Positions 63,501 to 64,000 of a stretch of 64,000 nucleotides of DNA are shown in pieces. The DNA is taken from contig JASEVX010000005.1 in NCBI GenBank assembly GCA_031761405.1, forward strand, positions 8,334,616 to 8,398,615. The letters are read 5' to 3'. The notes beneath the pieces are model-generated. The model made no database searches, was not told the DNA's origin, and worked only from the letters and a program-made list of their open reading frames with translations. Made by a program: the position numbers and the translations under genes. The DNA comes from Serripes groenlandicus (Eukaryota; Mollusca; Bivalvia; Cardiida; Cardiidae). The number at the start of each line of letters is the position of its first letter. The stretch's first letter is position 1.

Positions 63501-63669
63501 AAAGCTTCATTTATCAAACTCGTTTCAGTTCGAGGAGCCATTCTCAATTGCCCTTCCAGTGTCAAACAGTCGACTGCCACTTGGGAAAGAAGCAGTTATC
63601 AAACAACTTATGCCTAGCGGAAAATGGAAAACTCTGCCCGCAGCTGATGCTCAGTTCGACGACTACAGG
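46089..63669 (+). CDS. large acidic coiled-coil protein with ZU5-like domain (3' end off the right edge)
   Basis: Exons 46089-48561, 56948-57398, 61965-62160 and 63529-63669 join in frame (1087 codons so far) and the last ends at donor GTAGGG, so the gene continues beyond the window. Residues 1 to about 710 are extremely rich in Glu, Asp, Asn, Ser and Thr and look disordered, with ADYEDDFEEVEEKEND as a sample. About 720-824 are helical. Exon 2 is a highly charged Ala/Glu/Lys/Arg coiled coil. Exons 3-4 read DFDPGVACIIRAIEGSMRKD ... EELIGNIITI ... FEEPFSIALPVS ... GKWKTLP, resembling ZU5/UPA beta-sandwich segments of DTHD1- or PIDD-like proteins; a death domain could follow off the edge. Family assignment is inference; I give no symbol. 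An in-frame TGA at 46056 supports the chosen ATG. Confidence 0.75.
48885..49562 (+). repeat. 53-bp minisatellite, 13 copies
   Basis: Unit GTGTACCGTACGTACAATAG + GGACAAACATCTTTAAGAAC + AATCACACTCGAT. GTACGTAC inside each unit is self-complementary. Lies in intron 1 of the acidic/ZU5 gene. Confidence 0.95.
49563..50170. other. intronic stretch holding a relict 55-bp-type unit
   Basis: 49960-50060 has CGTACCAGTAGTACTGGGGA and TTTACACAGGATACACTG, like one unit plus the right flank of the 51066-52700 array. Nothing else recognised. Confidence 0.5.
50171..50397 (-). mobile_element. SINE-2, minus strand
   Basis: Minus strand has GGTTCGAGTCCCGTGATGAG box B and GACTTTGGGATTTATTCC body, as in the 21472 copy. 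Imperfect duplication GTCAGTACATT / GTCGGTACATT flanks it. Confidence 0.8.
50739..50962 (+). mobile_element. MITE-A, diverged
   Basis: TTAAACCCTTTCCCGGATAC left, AAGGAGATATTGTTCATAAT core, right end AGTGGGAAATC. Confidence 0.65.
51066..52700 (+). repeat. 55-bp satellite with higher-order structure, about 30 copies
   Basis: Unit ATACCAGCGGTACTGGTAAT + TACATATCGATTGATGTTCT + GGTGTCAGGATAAAC. From about 51190 to 51900 two variants alternate, giving a ~110-118 bp higher-order unit. Both strands have by-chance open frames. Confidence 0.95.
52836..53050. mobile_element. MITE-C, 215 bp, TTAA-flanked
   Basis: TTAACTCTTTCAGCGCC and GGCGCTGAAAGAGTTAA ends; inside a second inverted pair GGCAAACAATGCTGATTTCA / TGAAATCAGTATTGTTTGC with centre AGCTCGTTACGAGCT. 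Confidence 0.85.
53399..53630 (-). mobile_element. MITE-A, diverged
   Basis: TTAACCCATTCCCACTTACG left, GGAGGAATTGCTCCTTTTAG hairpin, right end CATATGTGGGAAAGGATT. Confidence 0.7.
53631..54029. other. intronic, one MITE-A-like remnant
   Basis: 53640-53820 keeps GAAATTGCTAATTTGAGCA and GTCATCCTCTACTTAGGCG-like traces. The rest is AT-rich and featureless. Confidence 0.4.
54030..54782 (+). repeat. 69-bp satellite, 11 copies
   Basis: Unit includes CAAATTGTCAACGTTAAGAT, ACAAGTCATATCGCGTATGG and TTTACTCGTCAAATTACTTT. Copies are nearly identical. The first unit is shorter. Period divisible by three keeps a 232-codon frame open; not a gene. Confidence 0.95.
54870..54955 (+). repeat. trinucleotide microsatellite
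   Basis: GATGTT-type repeats followed by GTT and GCT runs. Confidence 0.9.
54965..55605 (+). repeat. ~78-bp satellite, 8 copies
   Basis: Unit GCCCAGATTATATGATCATT + AGATTCATTGTTAAGACAAA + TTCACAACACGAGAATACCA + AGATATGCGTGCGTTAAC. Confidence 0.93.
55757..56005 (+). mobile_element. MITE-B copy 3, complete
   Basis: TCGAGGGCTTGGCGTGAAAC and GTTTCACGCCAAGCCCTCGA ends; central hairpin GGTGCCATTGCTCGTTCTGA / GAGCAATGGCATC. Confidence 0.92.
56020..56115 (-). repeat. tRNA-like SINE head fragment
   Basis: Minus strand TAGGTTAGTCGGTAGCCTCA and TCAGTTCGAACCCCGCTCGA resemble boxes A and B with the SINE-1 CTGTCAATCCA motif. Confidence 0.6.
56447..56578. mobile_element. 130-bp element with CGGGGCGTAGCTTG ends
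   Basis: ACGGGGCGTAGCTTG left and CAAGCTACGCCCCTG right are inverted. One end (GCTACGCCCCTGG) also appears at 42600. Confidence 0.7.
56948..57398 (+). CDS. acidic/ZU5 gene exon 2 (coiled coil)
   Basis: Acceptor TTTTCACAG. 451 nt encoding EKHKLQELTIAAEKAIMAK through RRNPKNWPRF, mostly long charged helix with EEARKAAEERRRAEEVAKK. Donor GTGAGT after CGATTTAC. This exon-intron junction is the apparent parent of the 51-bp array downstream. Confidence 0.9.
57665..58600 (+). repeat. 312-bp tandem triplication
   Basis: Three full units starting at 57665, 57977 and 58289, with only a couple of differences. Unit includes CAGTCACCCTAATTTCCCTC and GTTAAGAAAACGGTATTTTT. Each shows the same ~77-codon frame, probably chance. 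Confidence 0.95.
58953..59112 (+). repeat. 60-bp direct repeat, 100 bp apart
   Basis: TAAGAATTCTATCAAAGTTT and GTTTGTC recur at both places, just before the 51-bp array. Confidence 0.85.
59113..60775 (+). repeat. 51-bp splice-donor-bearing minisatellite, about 32 copies
   Basis: Unit GCCTCGATTTACGTGAGTGA + TATAGCCCTTTCTCTCATAC + AACACAAACTC. The first 25 bases match the exon-intron junction at 57384-57408; the next ~20 match the MITE-A left end. Period of 17 codons keeps long frames open on both strands (332 and 115 codons), so these are not genes. Confidence 0.97.
60776..61365 (+). repeat. irregular tail of the donor minisatellite
   Basis: Units of varied length with GCCTCGATTTACGTGAGTAA and TGATTAACCCTTTCTCACAT. 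Here TTAACCC, the MITE-A border, is still complete. Confidence 0.9.
61365..61531 (+). mobile_element. MITE-A, decayed
   Basis: TTTACCCTTTCTGTCACAC left, GTAATGTTTTCAAAAGTTGT and right end GTACGTCTGTCTTAA. Confidence 0.5.
61965..62160 (+). CDS. acidic/ZU5 gene exon 3
   Basis: Acceptor TTCTTTAG, donor GTAAGC. Encodes YNVSAGDFDPGVACIIRAIE, VTCVYVDQSSN and EELIGNIITINQVDEERKFS, like the first half of a ZU5 domain. Confidence 0.85.
62299..62507 (+). mobile_element. MITE-A with perfect central palindrome
   Basis: TTAACTCTTTCCCACATAC left, GTGGGAAAGGGTTAA right. Centre runs from GAAAACATTGTGGCC through GCTCATTATGAGC to GGCCACAATGTTTTC without mismatch. Confidence 0.93.
62615..62946 (+). mobile_element. 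SINE-1 with CTAACCAGACTT duplication
   Basis: Head CCGGTAGCTCAGTTGGTAGC, box B AGTTCAAATCCC, body AAGCAGCCAGTTGCTTGG, tail AAACGGCGTTAAACCCC then CAATCAATCAAT. Target duplication at about 62609-62622 and 62930-62946. Confidence 0.92.
63529..63669 (+). CDS. acidic/ZU5 gene exon 4, last in window
   Basis: Acceptor CGTTTCAG, donor GTAGGG. 47 codons, FEEPFSIALPVSNSRLPLGK through KWKTLPAADAQFDDYR, matching the second half of a ZU5-type fold. Confidence 0.85.
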
Positions 63670-64000
63670 GTAGGGTATAACACCTCTAAATAAAACCAAA
63701 TAACTAACTACATTATTACAGTATTTCAGTTCTATCACAGCGACCGTACACGCTTTTGTGATCCTTTGGTTGCAAATACTCGTATAGGAACTAGCCTTTT
63801 CAATCAAACAATTGGCCACTGAGGATGGACGAAAACACTCTCCGATAATGACTCATACATCGTCGAAAAGAACAGATGCCAAAATGAATTCGAACTCATA
63901 GTGTCTATATTGAAATGTATTGTCAAACGGAGAAGCTTGGCACGGTGAATGAAACGCGGCTCTCCAGGAATACTTACATTCGGGAATTTGCGACCCTTTT

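Overview
This is eukaryotic nuclear DNA: AT-rich, with long introns, GT-AG splice sites, exons that join in frame, and a very dense load of short repeats. Conserved protein segments and repeat types (tRNA-headed SINEs, Helitron-like elements with tandem ~160 bp cores, fold-back MITEs) point to a bivalve mollusc. That assignment is inferred from general resemblance, not from a search.

Three protein-coding genes can be assembled by hand. (1) Minus strand, 20723 down past base 1: fifteen coding exons of a TMTC3-type protein, an ER multi-pass O-mannosyltransferase with TPR repeats. 637 codons are present and the C-terminus lies off the left edge. (2) Plus strand, 26144-33953: a complete five-exon gene for a 539-residue nuclear-looking protein with one FLYWCH zinc finger. 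It diverges from TMTC3, and the 5.4 kb between the two start codons should hold both promoters. (3) Plus strand, 46089 past the right edge: a large, very acidic disordered protein, then a charged coiled coil, then a ZU5-like domain (possibly DTHD1-like); its end is off the window.

Most of the rest is repeats. One MITE family (here MITE-A, ~230 bp, ends CCCTTTCCC, flanked by TTAA, central hairpin) occurs about 45 times, often next to splice sites and sometimes nested. There are also four other terminal-inverted-repeat families, two SINE groups with visible target-site duplications, LINE 3' ends, and several Helitron/pearl-like elements with tandem cores. The introns of gene 3 hold tandem arrays with periods of about 53, 55, 69, 78, 312 and 51 bp.

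The most unusual feature is the 51-bp array at 59113-60775 in the third gene. Its unit carries a copy of the 5' splice site of the upstream exon (ending at 57398) joined to sequence like a MITE-A end, so the intron holds dozens of decoy donors. No CRISPR array, prokaryotic operon or intact autonomous transposase gene was seen.
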